NCBI GenBank assembly: GCA_009844885.1
Contig: VYAQ01000044.1
Span: forward strand, 1 to 64,000
Length of the DNA: 64,000 nt
Source: Gemmatimonadota bacterium
GTDB lineage: Bacteria; Gemmatimonadota; Gemmatimonadetes; Longimicrobiales; Gaopeijiaceae
Direction of reading: 5' to 3'
Below, piece after piece: positions 41,226-50,944 of the stretch; positions within the stretch are counted from its first letter, which is position 1, and the number at the start of each line of letters is the position of its first letter. The position numbers and the translations under genes were made by a program. The notes beneath the pieces are model-generated. The model was not told the DNA's origin and made no database searches. It was given only the letters and a program-made list of their open reading frames with translations.

Positions 41226-42581
41226 CTACGGAGCGCCCCAGCCGTCCAGGTCGAATACGGCGGCGCGCACCTGACCCCCACCGACCGGATCCGTCCATGC
41301 GAGCATGAGCCGATCCGGCCCGAGACGGGCGATACGCGGAAAACCGGAGGCCCGCGCGGCATCGGAGTCGGCCAGCGGGCGGGGGTCGCCCGCCACGCCG
41401 TTCGCGGCCACTCGCCTCCCGAGGATCACCGTCCCTTCCGAGGTGCGTTCGAGCCAGGTCACGATGGCCGAGCCGTCGTCGAGCATGAGGACATCCACCC
41501 GGCCAATCGGCTGCCCCAGGTCGACCCGCACCGGTGGGCCGAAGGACACGGCCGCGTCTTCCGAAAAAGCGACGTTCACCCGGGCCTCGCCCTCCGGGGC
41601 CGTGAACCAGGCGACGGCAACCCTTTCACCTTGCGCAACCATCGCCGGCCCGTTCACCGGACACCCACCGATCACCCAGCCGTCGTCGTGCACCGGAACG
41701 CTTGGCGTCCACGCGGGTTCGCCACCGTCCGCGGCGGCCATCCAGCGGCTCACGTGGATGTCACGCACCTCCCCCTCCGCCCGGTCCCGGAAAACCAGAA
41801 CCGGCACTCCGCCGGCGACCACCGCGTCCGTCTGGCAACACTCACAGGCGCGCGCATCGACAACCGTCTCTTCTCCGGCCCCGCCGTCACCCCTTGGCCC
41901 GAGAAGCGGCAGCAGCCGCGCCCTGACCGCCATCGGACCCCCGGGCTCGATCATCGCGCGTCCGTCGAGCCAGGCCGCCCACACGCCTCCCCCCGTCTCC
42001 AGGATCGACACGAAGCCGTGTTCGGTCGGCGTGCCGTCCTCGTGCGGCGTCCACGGCGAGGACCACGTCGACCCCCGGTCCTCCGACCACGAGAGCCTGA
42101 CCCCGTAGTCGTAGGTGCCCTGTCCGCCGCGCTGGAGCCAATGCGCCACGAGGCGGTCTCCAACGGCCTGGACGGAGGGAAAATCGGCCCAGTTCACGAA
42201 AAAGCCGTCGCTTGCGGCCACGGTCTGCGGAGCGCTCCACTGGTTGGCGAGCCTGTCGAAATGCGAAACCGCCACCCGGTGACCCGATGCCGCCGGCTCC
42301 GTCCAGCTCATCCAGACGCCGTCCTCGTCCGCGGCCACAAAGGGTTGTCCGCTGCCCGGTGCCGCGGGGGTCCCCACACGGGCGGGCGGAACGGGATCGG
42401 TTTCAGCCTCCGCGCACGCGAGAACCGCGAGAAAAACGGGCAACGCGAGTAGCGCGGCCGACGCCACGAGGCCATGCCCGCGCGGGTGCCCGCCACCACG
42501 CTTCCGCGTACGCACGCGTGCCGCACGCGGTAAGAACGCGCCGGTCGTGAGCGACCTCTCTTGTATATTGGTTGTGGTCAT
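41226..42581 (-). CDS. BNR/sialidase-like lipoprotein
   Basis: A 451-residue lipoprotein: basic N-terminus, hydrophobic run, lipobox VLAC, then a six- or seven-bladed propeller with Asp-box-like repeats (SWSEDRGSTW, FSEDAAVSFG). A Cys cluster ARACECCQTD is unusual and may bind metal or form disulfides. No sialidase arginine triad can be identified with confidence. ATG 42581 is used since the signal peptide starts there. Confidence 0.75.
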   Translation of the reverse strand: MTTTNIQERSLTTGAFLPRAARVRTRKRGGGHPRGHGLVASAALLALPVFLAVLACAEAETDPVPPARVGTPAAPGSGQPFVAADEDGVWMSWTEPAASGHRVAVSHFDRLANQWSAPQTVAASDGFFVNWADFPSVQAVGDRLVAHWLQRGGQGTYDYGVRLSWSEDRGSTWSSPWTPHEDGTPTEHGFVSILETGGGVWAAWLDGRAMIEPGGPMAVRARLLPLLGPRGDGGAGEETVVDARACECCQTDAVVAGGVPVLVFRDRAEGEVRDIHVSRWMAAADGGEPAWTPSVPVHDDGWVIGGCPVNGPAMVAQGERVAVAWFTAPEGEARVNVAFSEDAAVSFGPPVRVDLGQPIGRVDVLMLDDGSAIVTWLERTSEGTVILGRRVAANGVAGDPRPLADSDAARASGFPRIARLGPDRLMLAWTDPVGGGQVRAAVFDLDGWGAP

Positions 42582-42761
42582 CGTGCTGCCGTCGACGTAT
42601 TGTGAGGTTGTCGGTTCTGTAAAGGACCTCCAGCGCACACGTAGGGTAGTAGGTGTGATGGGCCGGTGGGAGGCTGCCGGCAACGCTCCGCCTCCCCCGC
42701 CGGTCCTTGAACTGTACAGACACTCGCTTGCTCGCAAGCGTCAACAGGGAAGAGGCCGGGC

Positions 42762-45700
42762 ATGACACCGACGAGACCCCCACTTCGACAAACAGCGCTC
42801 CCACGGCACTCAGCGAACCGCTTTCCGGCCGGACATCGCGGTATCCAGACGGGCACGGAGGCCATTCGGAAGCGGGGCGCGCGCTGCCTGTGGGCGGTGG
42901 CGCTCGCCCTCCTCGTGGCTCCGGTGCCGGCGTCGGCCCAGTACTTCGGGCGCAACAAGGTGCAGTACGAGCAGCGGGACTTCCGCAAGCTGACCACCGA
43001 GAACTGGGACATCTACTACTACGCCGAGGCGTCGGATCCGATCGAGGACATCGCCCGCATGGCCGAACGGTGGTACGAGCGCTTCTCCCGCGTCTTCCAG
43101 CATGAATTCGACACCCGCAAGCCGCTGATCATCTACGCCGATCACCCGGACTTCCAGCAGACCAACACGCTGGGGGGCGCGATCGGCCAGGGCACCGGCG
43201 GCGTCACCGAATCGCTCAAGAACCGTGTGATCATGCCGCTGACGGCTTCCTACCGCGACACGGACCGCATCCTGGGTCATGAGCTGGTGCACGCATTCCA
43301 GTACAACATCGCCCAGAGCCGCACGGGCGGGGGCATCATGCGGCTGGCGCAGATGCCGCTGTGGGTCGTGGAGGGAATGGCCGAATACCTGTCGATGGGC
43401 CGCGAGCATCCGCACACGGCCATGTGGCTTCGCGACCACATTCTGCGGGACGACAAGCCGACCCTCAGGGAGATCACGCGCAATCCGAAGTACTTCGCGT
43501 ACCGGTTCGGCCAGGGCCTGATTTCGTACCTGGGGGGAACCTATGGCGACGATGCCGTCCAGGACCTCTTCCGCACCGCGCTCCGCGCCGGATGGGAGCC
43601 GGCGATCGAGCAGGTGTTCGCGATGTCCAGCGACACGCTGGCGATGCAGTGGTGGGACGCGATCGAAGCCGAGTACAGGCCGCTGATGGCGGGCAAGACC
43701 GACCCGTACGAGACCGGTGACGTCCTTCTGTGCGTCGAATGCGGCGCGGGCCGGACCAATGTCGCGCCGTCCCTGAGCCCTGACGGCCGGTACATCGTCT
43801 TCCAGTCGGAGCGGGATCTCTTTTCGATGGACCTGTTCCTGGCGGACGTCTACACGGGGGAGATCCTCCGCCCGCTGCAGCGCAACGAGGCGCCGTACAT
43901 CGACGGGATCCGCTACATCGACACGAGCGGATCGTGGTCGCCCGACGGACGCAACCTGGCTTTCGTGATCCTCGCCAACGGCAACAATCAGCTGGCCATT
44001 CTCGATGTCCAGAGCGGCAACATCGAGGAGCGCATCGAGATCGAGGGGCTCGGGGCGATACAGAATCCGGCGTGGTCCCCGGACGGCCGCAGAATCGCCT
44101 TCTCGGGACTGAAGGGCGGGATCACCGACCTCTATCTCTACGACCTCGAGACCGGCAGCGTGCAACAGCTCACCAACGACAAGCACGCCGACCTGCACGC
44201 AGCCTGGTCGCCCGACGGGCGCACCCTCGCCTTCACCTCCGACCGCGGTCCGGAAACCGACTTCGACGCGCTGACGTTCGGCAACTATGTCCTGTCCTTC
44301 CTGGACGTGGAAACGCTGGCGGTGGGCACGCGCATCCCCTTCCCCGGGTCGAAGCACATCAACCCGATCTTCGACCGGACCGGCGACGGCCTGTTCTTCG
44401 TGTCGGATCCGGACGGTTTCCCCGACATCTACCACATGAGTCTCGCCGACGGCGAAATGCGCCGGATCACGCGCGCCGTCACCGGCGTGAGCGGCATCAC
44501 GATGCAGTCGCCGGCGTTCACCTATTCTCCCGACGCGGACCTGCTCGCCTTCTCGGTCTTCCATGAGCGCGGCTACATCGTCAACACGGGACGGCCCGAC
44601 GAGATGTCGACCTACGTGGACGTCGTCGCGGACGCCGCTCCCCACCCGGGACGCATGCTCCCGCCGGGTCTCCCCGCCGTCGGCAGCCGGATCGCACGGT
44701 ACCTGGACGACCCCTACACCGGCCTCGTTTCGGACGAGATCTACACCTCCGACCAATCCGAACCCTACCGGCCTTCCCTGCAGCTCGACTACATCGGTCA
44801 GCCGAGCGTCGGGGTCGGGGCCGATACGTACGGTTCGTACATCGGGGGCGCGACATCGGCCTACTTCAGCGACATGCTGGGCGACCAGAGGGTGTTCACG
44901 AGCCTGCTCGCCAACGGCACCATCAAGGACATCGGCGCAAACGTCTTCTACCTGAACGAGAAGCGGCGCTGGAACTGGGGCGGCGGGATCCAGCACCAGC
45001 CGTACATGCGCAGTTATTTCTCGTTCGGGCGAAACAACTTCCAGATCATCCGCGAGCGCATCTTCATCGATTCGGCGGAGGGGCTGTTGCAGTACCCCCT
45101 GTCGGCCACCCGCCGGCTCGAGGGGGGAATCGGCTTCACGAGGTACGGATTCGACGTGGAGAGGGAAACGTTCCACACCGACCTGTTCCAGCGCGTCATC
45201 GGCTATGAGCGCGAGGGCCTCCCGTCACGCGATGCGCTGAACCTGGCCTCCGTGTCCATGGCGTTCGTGGGAGACAACCACTATTCGGGCTTCACGAGCC
45301 CGGTGCGGGGCGGACGCTTCCGGGTCGGCGTGCAGGCGCTCTACGGCACCGTGGATTTCCAGAACCTCACCCTGGACTACCGCCGCTACTTCAACAACGG
45401 CGGTCCGGTTACGCTGGCGCTACGCGGAATGCACCTGGGACGCTACGGGGACCTGCGCGAGCTCGATCAGCAGCAGCTGGGCACGTATTTCCTGGGCTAC
45501 GAACACATGATCCGAGGGTACTCGTGGGAGTCCTTCAATCAGAACCAGGAATGCACGATCAGCCTCAGTGGCTCGAGCTGCCCCGAACTCGACCGGCTGT
45601 TCGGACACCGGCTGGGCGTGTTCAACATGGAGCTCCGGCTCCCATTCACGGGAATCGAGGAGTTCGGGCTCATCAACTTCCCCTACATTCCGCTCGAGTT

Positions 45701-45920
45701 CACGCTGTTCACCGATGTCGGGTTCGCTTGGGATTCAGAGCGGCCGGGGACGTTGACGTGGTCGCGCCACTCTGCGGACCGGATCCCGCTGGCCTCCAGC
45801 GGCGTGTCGGCCCGCATGAACCTGCTCGGGTTCCTGATCCTGGAAGCGTACTACGTGTACCCCTGGCAGCGGCCCGAGAAGGGCTGGCACATGGGGTTCG
45901 TGGTCGCTCCGGGCTGGTAG
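42762..45920 (+). CDS. Peptidase MA-like + PD40 propeller + outer-membrane barrel fusion
   Basis: A 1052-residue exported protein: long N-terminal signal region (cleavage probably after PASA-Q), a gluzincin-like metalloprotease domain with HELVHAFQYN and a distal Glu (VVEGMAEYLS), then a TolB-like propeller (repeats such as SWSPDGRNLAF, AWSPDGRRIAF), and about 350 residues of amphipathic strands ending in MGFVVAPGW, matching a Bac_surface_Ag/BamA-like barrel. The combination suggests a surface-anchored protease or an assembly factor; function is inferred. Divergent from the BNR lipoprotein gene, 180 bp between. Confidence 0.82.
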   Translation: MTPTRPPLRQTALPRHSANRFPAGHRGIQTGTEAIRKRGARCLWAVALALLVAPVPASAQYFGRNKVQYEQRDFRKLTTENWDIYYYAEASDPIEDIARMAERWYERFSRVFQHEFDTRKPLIIYADHPDFQQTNTLGGAIGQGTGGVTESLKNRVIMPLTASYRDTDRILGHELVHAFQYNIAQSRTGGGIMRLAQMPLWVVEGMAEYLSMGREHPHTAMWLRDHILRDDKPTLREITRNPKYFAYRFGQGLISYLGGTYGDDAVQDLFRTALRAGWEPAIEQVFAMSSDTLAMQWWDAIEAEYRPLMAGKTDPYETGDVLLCVECGAGRTNVAPSLSPDGRYIVFQSERDLFSMDLFLADVYTGEILRPLQRNEAPYIDGIRYIDTSGSWSPDGRNLAFVILANGNNQLAILDVQSGNIEERIEIEGLGAIQNPAWSPDGRRIAFSGLKGGITDLYLYDLETGSVQQLTNDKHADLHAAWSPDGRTLAFTSDRGPETDFDALTFGNYVLSFLDVETLAVGTRIPFPGSKHINPIFDRTGDGLFFVSDPDGFPDIYHMSLADGEMRRITRAVTGVSGITMQSPAFTYSPDADLLAFSVFHERGYIVNTGRPDEMSTYVDVVADAAPHPGRMLPPGLPAVGSRIARYLDDPYTGLVSDEIYTSDQSEPYRPSLQLDYIGQPSVGVGADTYGSYIGGATSAYFSDMLGDQRVFTSLLANGTIKDIGANVFYLNEKRRWNWGGGIQHQPYMRSYFSFGRNNFQIIRERIFIDSAEGLLQYPLSATRRLEGGIGFTRYGFDVERETFHTDLFQRVIGYEREGLPSRDALNLASVSMAFVGDNHYSGFTSPVRGGRFRVGVQALYGTVDFQNLTLDYRRYFNNGGPVTLALRGMHLGRYGDLRELDQQQLGTYFLGYEHMIRGYSWESFNQNQECTISLSGSSCPELDRLFGHRLGVFNMELRLPFTGIEEFGLINFPYIPLEFTLFTDVGFAWDSERPGTLTWSRHSADRIPLASSGVSARMNLLGFLILEAYYVYPWQRPEKGWHMGFVVAPGW

Positions 45921-45950
45921 GGCGGCAAGCCGGGGCTGCCGGACGGCGCG

Positions 45951-46898
45951 TCAGAAGATCTCGATCCTCACGTAGCGGTCGGGGTTTTCCCTGATGTCGG
46001 CCAGGAGCGCCTCCAGGCTCACCGCCGCCTCGTCGAGCGAGTCGTAGAGCGAGTCGTCGACCGAAAGCCTGCCCAGCGTGCCCTCGCCGCGCTCAATGCG
46101 CCCGAGGATGACGTTCAGCGAGGCCACGCCTGCGTCGATCGAGACGGAAGTGCGCTCGACGGTTGCGAGCGTGGCCTCGGCGGATGCCAGCGCACGCCTC
46201 CACTCGTCGGCCCCCGATATCTCCTCCAGGTTCTCCGCGTTCCGCCTCAGGCTCGCCGTGAGTGACCGGACTTCGGTGGCCTGACCGTCGATGATCTCAC
46301 CGAACTCGCCCAGCAGGTCACGCAGCTGCACCACCACCTCGCCGGTGCCCGCAATCGTCGAATCCGACAGGACGCCCTGGATCCTGGTAAGCACATCCTC
46401 CGCTTCACCCGCCAGGTCCCCTACGGTCTCGAGGACACCGGCCCCGCCAGTGCCGGGGATCCGTGTCCAGGGTTCGACGAAACCGTCACCCTCGCCGGGA
46501 ATGACCGAAACGACCATGCCGCCGAGAAAGCCCAGCGAAAGTAATTCGGTGCGCGATCCCACGGGGATCGGCCAATCGCCTTCCACCTCGAGCGTGATGA
46601 CCACCCCGCCGGCGGGCGCCAACTCGAACGCGTGCACCCGCCCGATATTGATCCCGCGCATCCTGACCGGATCCCCCCTGCGGATTCCCTGTGCGTCTTC
46701 CACTTGCGTCGTGACCATGTACCGTCCCCTGAACGTCCCCGGACTGGTCATCAGAAAGAGCACAGTGAAGAACGCGGCGATACCCAGTATGACGAAGACT
46801 CCCACGCGGAATTGACGCGCGCCCGGCGTGGGAGGAACGGCCCGCAGCACCTCGGCGTCCGAGAGACGCTGGTTGCGGTTGGTTTCCGTGTTGCTCAT
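45951..46898 (-). CDS. mlaD: MlaD-type MCE protein
   Basis: A 315-residue protein: cytoplasmic N-terminus, one TM helix (about 33-52), an MCE domain (YMVTTQVEDAQGIRRGDPVRMRGINIG) and a long helical tail. In the Mla system it forms the periplasmic hexamer that carries phospholipid between the inner-membrane transporter and the outer membrane. It is the third gene of mlaE-mlaF-mlaD; the ATG overlaps the mlaF stop by 4 nt. Confidence 0.9.
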   Translation of the reverse strand: MSNTETNRNQRLSDAEVLRAVPPTPGARQFRVGVFVILGIAAFFTVLFLMTSPGTFRGRYMVTTQVEDAQGIRRGDPVRMRGINIGRVHAFELAPAGGVVITLEVEGDWPIPVGSRTELLSLGFLGGMVVSVIPGEGDGFVEPWTRIPGTGGAGVLETVGDLAGEAEDVLTRIQGVLSDSTIAGTGEVVVQLRDLLGEFGEIIDGQATEVRSLTASLRRNAENLEEISGADEWRRALASAEATLATVERTSVSIDAGVASLNVILGRIERGEGTLGRLSVDDSLYDSLDEAAVSLEALLADIRENPDRYVRIEIF

Positions 46899-47677
46899 GA
46901 CATCTCCACGACATCGAGGGCGGCTTGCGCGGCCGCCCGGTCAACGAAAGCCCTGACTACGGGATCGGAGCTGATCCGGAATTCGTCCGGCGTCCCGCAG
47001 AACCGGATTCTTCCTCCCTCCAGCATCGCGACGCGGTCACACATCCACAGCGCGCCCTCCACGTCGTGGGTGACGAGCACCGAAGTCACCCTCAGCTCTT
47101 CCGACAGCCGCTTGATCAACCTCTCCACTGCCGCCGTGTTCACGGGATCGAGACCCGTGGTGGGTTCGTCCCAGAGAAGGATCGCCGGGCGTCCCACGAT
47201 CGCGCGCGCGATACCCACGCGCTTCTTCATCCCTCCCGACAGCTCGGCCGGCAGGATGGACAGCACCGCATCCGGATCGAGGTTGACCAGCTCCAGCGCC
47301 CTCCGGATTGCGCGTGCGACATCGGCCCGGCTCATCCGCCGAATCCGCTCCACGGGCAGCCCCATCTCGACGTTTCCGTAGACGTTCAGGGAGTCGAAGA
47401 GCGCGGCGTGCTGGAACACGTATCCGACCTGCTGGCGCACGGCTTCCTTGGCTCCGTCGCCCCCGAAGTAGACCGAACGGCCGTTCACCTCCACGTCGCC
47501 GCGGTCAGGAACGACCAGGCCGATCGTGGTCTTGAGCAGCACGCTCTTGCCGGTGCCCGACGGGCCGAACAGGGCGAACATCTCGCCCTCGTGGATGTCG
47601 AGATCGACCCCCGACAGCACGGGATGGTTGAAGGCCTTGTGCGTGTTGCGGTAGCGAATGACGGGGGTGGCGGTCAT
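46895..47677 (-). CDS. mlaF: MlaF-type ABC transporter ATPase
   Basis: A 260-residue ATPase: Walker A GPSGTGKS, Q-loop YVFQHAALFDS, signature LSGGMKKRVGIARA (MlaF type), Walker B ILLWDEPTTGLDP, H-loop VTHD. Powers lipid transport with MlaE and MlaD. ATG 47677 is chosen; ATG 47725 would overlap mlaE by 32 nt. Confidence 0.93.
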   Translation of the reverse strand: MTATPVIRYRNTHKAFNHPVLSGVDLDIHEGEMFALFGPSGTGKSVLLKTTIGLVVPDRGDVEVNGRSVYFGGDGAKEAVRQQVGYVFQHAALFDSLNVYGNVEMGLPVERIRRMSRADVARAIRRALELVNLDPDAVLSILPAELSGGMKKRVGIARAIVGRPAILLWDEPTTGLDPVNTAAVERLIKRLSEELRVTSVLVTHDVEGALWMCDRVAMLEGGRIRFCGTPDEFRISSDPVVRAFVDRAAAQAALDVVEMS

Positions 47678-47693
47678 CGGCAGGGGCACCGCG

Positions 47694-48485
47694 TCATTGC
47701 AGGAAGAGGGGTGGGAAGAGCGCATCCAGGATCAGTATGGTCAGCGTCTGGAACATCACGGACGCGGTGGTGGTGCGGCCTACCCCCTCTGCTCCACCGG
47801 TGGTGCGGAAGCCCATGTGGATCGCGATCACGGGGATCGCGAACCCAAAGGCGACCGCCTTCATGAACGAGTAGAAGAGGTCCCACGAGTGCCAGAACAG
47901 CCGGGCGCCGTACAGGAAGGTCTCGAAGCTGAGCCCGAGGGACAGCTGCGCCGCCACCATCCCCGAGAAGATGCCGATGATGTTGGACAGCCCCACCAGG
48001 ACCGGCATCACGATGAGGCCGGCCAGAATGCGGGGAGCCGCGAGCATGATCACGGGATCGCGGCCCAGCGAGCGGTACGCGTCGATCTGTTCCGAGACCA
48101 CCATCGTGCCCAGCTCGGCGGTGATCCGGGCCCCGACCCGCCCCACCAGGACGACGGCCGTGAGGACCGGGGCGAGTTCGAGCACCACGCTGGTCACGGT
48201 CACGCTGCCGAGCACGTAAAGGGGGATCGTTGCGGTGAACTGGTATCCACCCTGCTGCGAAGTCACGATTCCCGTGAGGATCGAGGTCACTGCGACGATG
48301 GGGATGCTCTGGACGCCCATCACGTACAGCTGCCGCACGAATTCCCGGGACGAGATCCGCAGCCGGACCGCAGCCACCACCGTGGACCAGACCAGGAGAC
48401 CGATCTGTCCGCCGTGTTCCGCCCAGTCCTCCCACAACCGCCCCACCGCTCTGACGGGCCGCTCGTAGAAAGCGGCCTGTCTCAT
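47694..48485 (-). CDS. mlaE: MlaE-type ABC transporter permease
   Basis: A 263-residue inner-membrane permease with an N-terminal elbow helix and five TM segments; the family motif ELAPVLTAVVLVGRVGARITAELGTM is at about residues 103-128. ATG 48485 overlaps the upstream outer-membrane protein's TGA by 4 nt (ATGA). The longer open frame runs antisense-like through that gene and is rejected. Confidence 0.93.
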   Translation of the reverse strand: MRQAAFYERPVRAVGRLWEDWAEHGGQIGLLVWSTVVAAVRLRISSREFVRQLYVMGVQSIPIVAVTSILTGIVTSQQGGYQFTATIPLYVLGSVTVTSVVLELAPVLTAVVLVGRVGARITAELGTMVVSEQIDAYRSLGRDPVIMLAAPRILAGLIVMPVLVGLSNIIGIFSGMVAAQLSLGLSFETFLYGARLFWHSWDLFYSFMKAVAFGFAIPVIAIHMGFRTTGGAEGVGRTTTASVMFQTLTILILDALFPPLFLQ

Positions 48486-49063
48486 CCGCGACCCGGACCC
48501 CGAGGCACCGCGCGGGCGCGCGTCGGACTGAACATCAGGCCCACTGCGAAGATCTGCCTGTTGAGATCCGCCCCGATTTCCTGGCGGAGCTCGATGAAGG
48601 GAACCATCACGGGCAGAACCGGAAGGCGTACCCCGGCCACCAGGTTGAACACCCAGTCGTCCTCGAGCGGCTCCGACGCCATGGGTCCCGGATCGGGCGC
48701 GTCCGCGGGGCGCGTGAAACGCTGGTGCGAGGCGCCCGCGCCCACGTAGATGGTGCTCTGCGAGGCAAGAATGACCTGCCCGCCGATTCCCCGCCACGAA
48801 CAACCTTCGCAGTCGGGAAGCAGGTGGTCGTAGATCCCGACCACTGTCAGCCCTCTGCGAATGAAGCCCACTTCCATTTCGGCCCTGCCCCCGTAGCCGA
48901 ACGCCCCGTCGAAGAGCTGCGACTGGTACAGTGCATGGCCGCCGGCGCTCACGCTGAACTGCGCGGCCGCGGGGTCGGCCGGAGCGGCAGCCAGGGCGGC
49001 GATCACTATCAGACCGCCCGGCGCCGCGCGCGCACGGGTACGGGCCCTCGCCCACAACTCCAC
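48482..49063 (-). CDS. Small outer-membrane beta-barrel-like protein
   Basis: A 193-residue exported protein with signal peptide (cleavage near PAAAQ) and alternating hydrophobic strands such as GGRAEMEVGFIRRG, VILASQSTIYVGAGAS and IFAVGLMFSP. The pattern fits a small 8-strand barrel; a two-Cys loop (DCEGCSW) is present. It starts the mla operon (4-nt overlap with mlaE), so it might be the outer-membrane partner in place of MlaA. GTG 49063. Confidence 0.65.
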   Translation of the reverse strand: MELWARARTRARAAPGGLIVIAALAAAPADPAAAQFSVSAGGHALYQSQLFDGAFGYGGRAEMEVGFIRRGLTVVGIYDHLLPDCEGCSWRGIGGQVILASQSTIYVGAGASHQRFTRPADAPDPGPMASEPLEDDWVFNLVAGVRLPVLPVMVPFIELRQEIGADLNRQIFAVGLMFSPTRARAVPRGPGRG

Positions 49064-49160
49064 GGTTGGAACGATTTGTCGTAGATTGATCGGACGATCT
49101 CCCTGGTTTGCTCTGTCAGCTCCTGGTGCTCTGCGCCGGGTTCACCGCGGACTTCTAGGA

Positions 49161-49727
49161 ATGTACCGCAATCGTACAGCCTCCGTCTTGTCCACCGGTC
49201 TCCGGATCTGCCTTGTCGGCTTGCCCGCTCTGGCCGCGATCGCCTGGACGATTCCGGAAGCGCCCCGCGAAGCATCCCATCCCTTCCGGCTTTCGGTCGC
49301 GGACGTGCGTGTCGCCGACGCGATCCTCGAAGTCCGGATCCGTTTTTTCTGGGACGATCTGCAGTTCGCCGTAATGGAAAACACCTCGGATATGGACTTC
49401 GAACTGTCCGAGACTCCCGAAGTCGACACCACGATACAAGAGTACATCAATGAGATGCTGGTGTTCCGCACCGAGGGCACGCCGTTGGCGGGCACGGTGA
49501 TCGAGCGTGGCGTGGAGGACGCGGTCAGGCTCGACGAAGTCATGTGGTGGTACCGGCTCCGGTATCCGCTTCCGGCGTCGGTGGAACGGGTGCATATCCG
49601 GAACCGGCTGCTGTTCAACATGTTCGAGGATCAGCGCAATCTGGTGAACCTCAAGACCCGAAGCGGCGCTGAGCGGACCTACTACTTCACGTGGGACGAG
49701 GACAATCTCTCGGTCCCGGTCACCTGA
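49161..49727 (+). CDS. DUF6702 family protein
   Basis: A 188-residue exported protein: N-terminal hydrophobic segment (about 11-28), then HPFRLSVADVRV and an all-beta domain of the DUF6702 kind, ending in TYYFTWDEDNLSVPVT. The family is small, secreted and uncharacterised. ATG 49161 is preferred to the longer TTG frame at 49086. The end overlaps the convergent YVTN gene by 8 nt. Confidence 0.68.
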   Translation: MYRNRTASVLSTGLRICLVGLPALAAIAWTIPEAPREASHPFRLSVADVRVADAILEVRIRFFWDDLQFAVMENTSDMDFELSETPEVDTTIQEYINEMLVFRTEGTPLAGTVIERGVEDAVRLDEVMWWYRLRYPLPASVERVHIRNRLLFNMFEDQRNLVNLKTRSGAERTYYFTWDEDNLSVPVT

Positions 49728-50838
49728 GGGACGGTGGCGGCCGCGTCTCTTCCATCTTCCAGAAAACGATCCCCCCAGCTTGCTGCCCTACTTCCAGATC
49801 GGCCACGCGCACGAAGCGGGTGAGGTCGAAGATATCGACCTTCCCCGGCTCGGCTCCTACGCCCTCGACCGAAACGAAGGCGTAGCGCCCGTCGGGGCTG
49901 ACGGTCACACCATGCGTCACGGTCGTGGAGGAGGGCGCGGTGCCCAGCTCCCGCCCGTCGGCGAGATCGAAGAACTGCACGGCCCCCGCCTGCTTCAGCG
50001 TGGCAACGAGGATCCGGTCGTCCGGGGTGAGCGCCAGATTGTAGGGTCCGGCGCCCGTTGCGAAGGTGCGCCTGAGCGACCACGATTCGCGGTCGATCTC
50101 GAGGATGCGGTCGCCCCGGTTGCACGCGGCCAGCAGCGACCGTCCGTCGCGCGTGGGGACGACCCAGGTCGGGGAGCACGGCGCCTCCGCGTGAAAGCGC
50201 CGACTGACCGTGAAGGTGCGCGTATCGATCTCGACGATCTGGTTGTCCATCATGCACCCCGAGTACAGGAAGTCCCCGGCTGCGTCCAGGCGGGCGCCGT
50301 GGGGCATGGTGCAGGTCTCGATCTGTTCCACTTCCATCATGTCGGGAGCGTACACGACCGAGATCGTCGAGGGCACCGGTTCACCGTGCAGGTTGAAATT
50401 GGCGACGAAGGCGTAGAGGCCGTCGGGCGTAAGGTCGAGTGTGGCGGGGAAGTAGCCGAGGAGGATGGGATCGGCGACCAGCGTGTCGGGGCCCGCGTGG
50501 AATTTCCACAGCTTGCCGTCGGGAACCCCGTGCCCGGTGGTCATGTAGAGGAAGCGTCCGTCGGGCGAGAGATTGAGGCCGTGCGGGCCCTCGGTTTCGG
50601 TGGCCATTTCACCCACCGCGACGGTGCGGTCCAGTGACGCGCCGTCCGGCCCGAAGCGTATCCTGTGAAGGAGATCGGCAGACTCGGCGCCCACGTAGAC
50701 ATAGTAGTCGGCGGTCGGCGGTTCCTGGGCGCCGCCGGCGTGCGGGACAAGCAGGAAGGGAATCAGCAGAGCAAATGCGGCATACGATCCACGAACCAAC
50801 GCGCTCCTCCATCGAAGTGGACAGGCAGGGGCAGGCAT
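49720..50838 (-). CDS. Exported YVTN-type beta-propeller protein
   Basis: A 372-residue protein with a signal peptide (about 1-37) and seven YncE/YVTN-like repeats (for example LNLSPDGRFLYMTTG, LALTPDDRILVATL, VTVSPDGRYAFVSV). Such propellers bind ligands or partners in the periplasm; no catalytic site is visible. ATG 50838 begins the signal peptide; the open frame to 51030 enters the divergent CorC region. Confidence 0.75.
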   Translation of the reverse strand: MPAPACPLRWRSALVRGSYAAFALLIPFLLVPHAGGAQEPPTADYYVYVGAESADLLHRIRFGPDGASLDRTVAVGEMATETEGPHGLNLSPDGRFLYMTTGHGVPDGKLWKFHAGPDTLVADPILLGYFPATLDLTPDGLYAFVANFNLHGEPVPSTISVVYAPDMMEVEQIETCTMPHGARLDAAGDFLYSGCMMDNQIVEIDTRTFTVSRRFHAEAPCSPTWVVPTRDGRSLLAACNRGDRILEIDRESWSLRRTFATGAGPYNLALTPDDRILVATLKQAGAVQFFDLADGRELGTAPSSTTVTHGVTVSPDGRYAFVSVEGVGAEPGKVDIFDLTRFVRVADLEVGQQAGGIVFWKMEETRPPPSLR

Positions 50839-50944
50839 CGATGCCGAACGGTAGAGAGGGGCGGCGGATGGGGGCAAGGCCAGCCGGTCCGGCGCACCCG
50901 TGGACGGCGCGGTGCGGAACACGGCGACTCCGCCGGGGGGTGTC

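Noticed and set aside
41226-42581. True sialidase
   Set aside because: Asp-box repeats are present but the arginine triad and catalytic Tyr/Glu could not be identified.
42810-45176. 788-aa minus-strand frame
   Set aside because: Antisense to the peptidase-propeller-barrel gene, no signal or domain.
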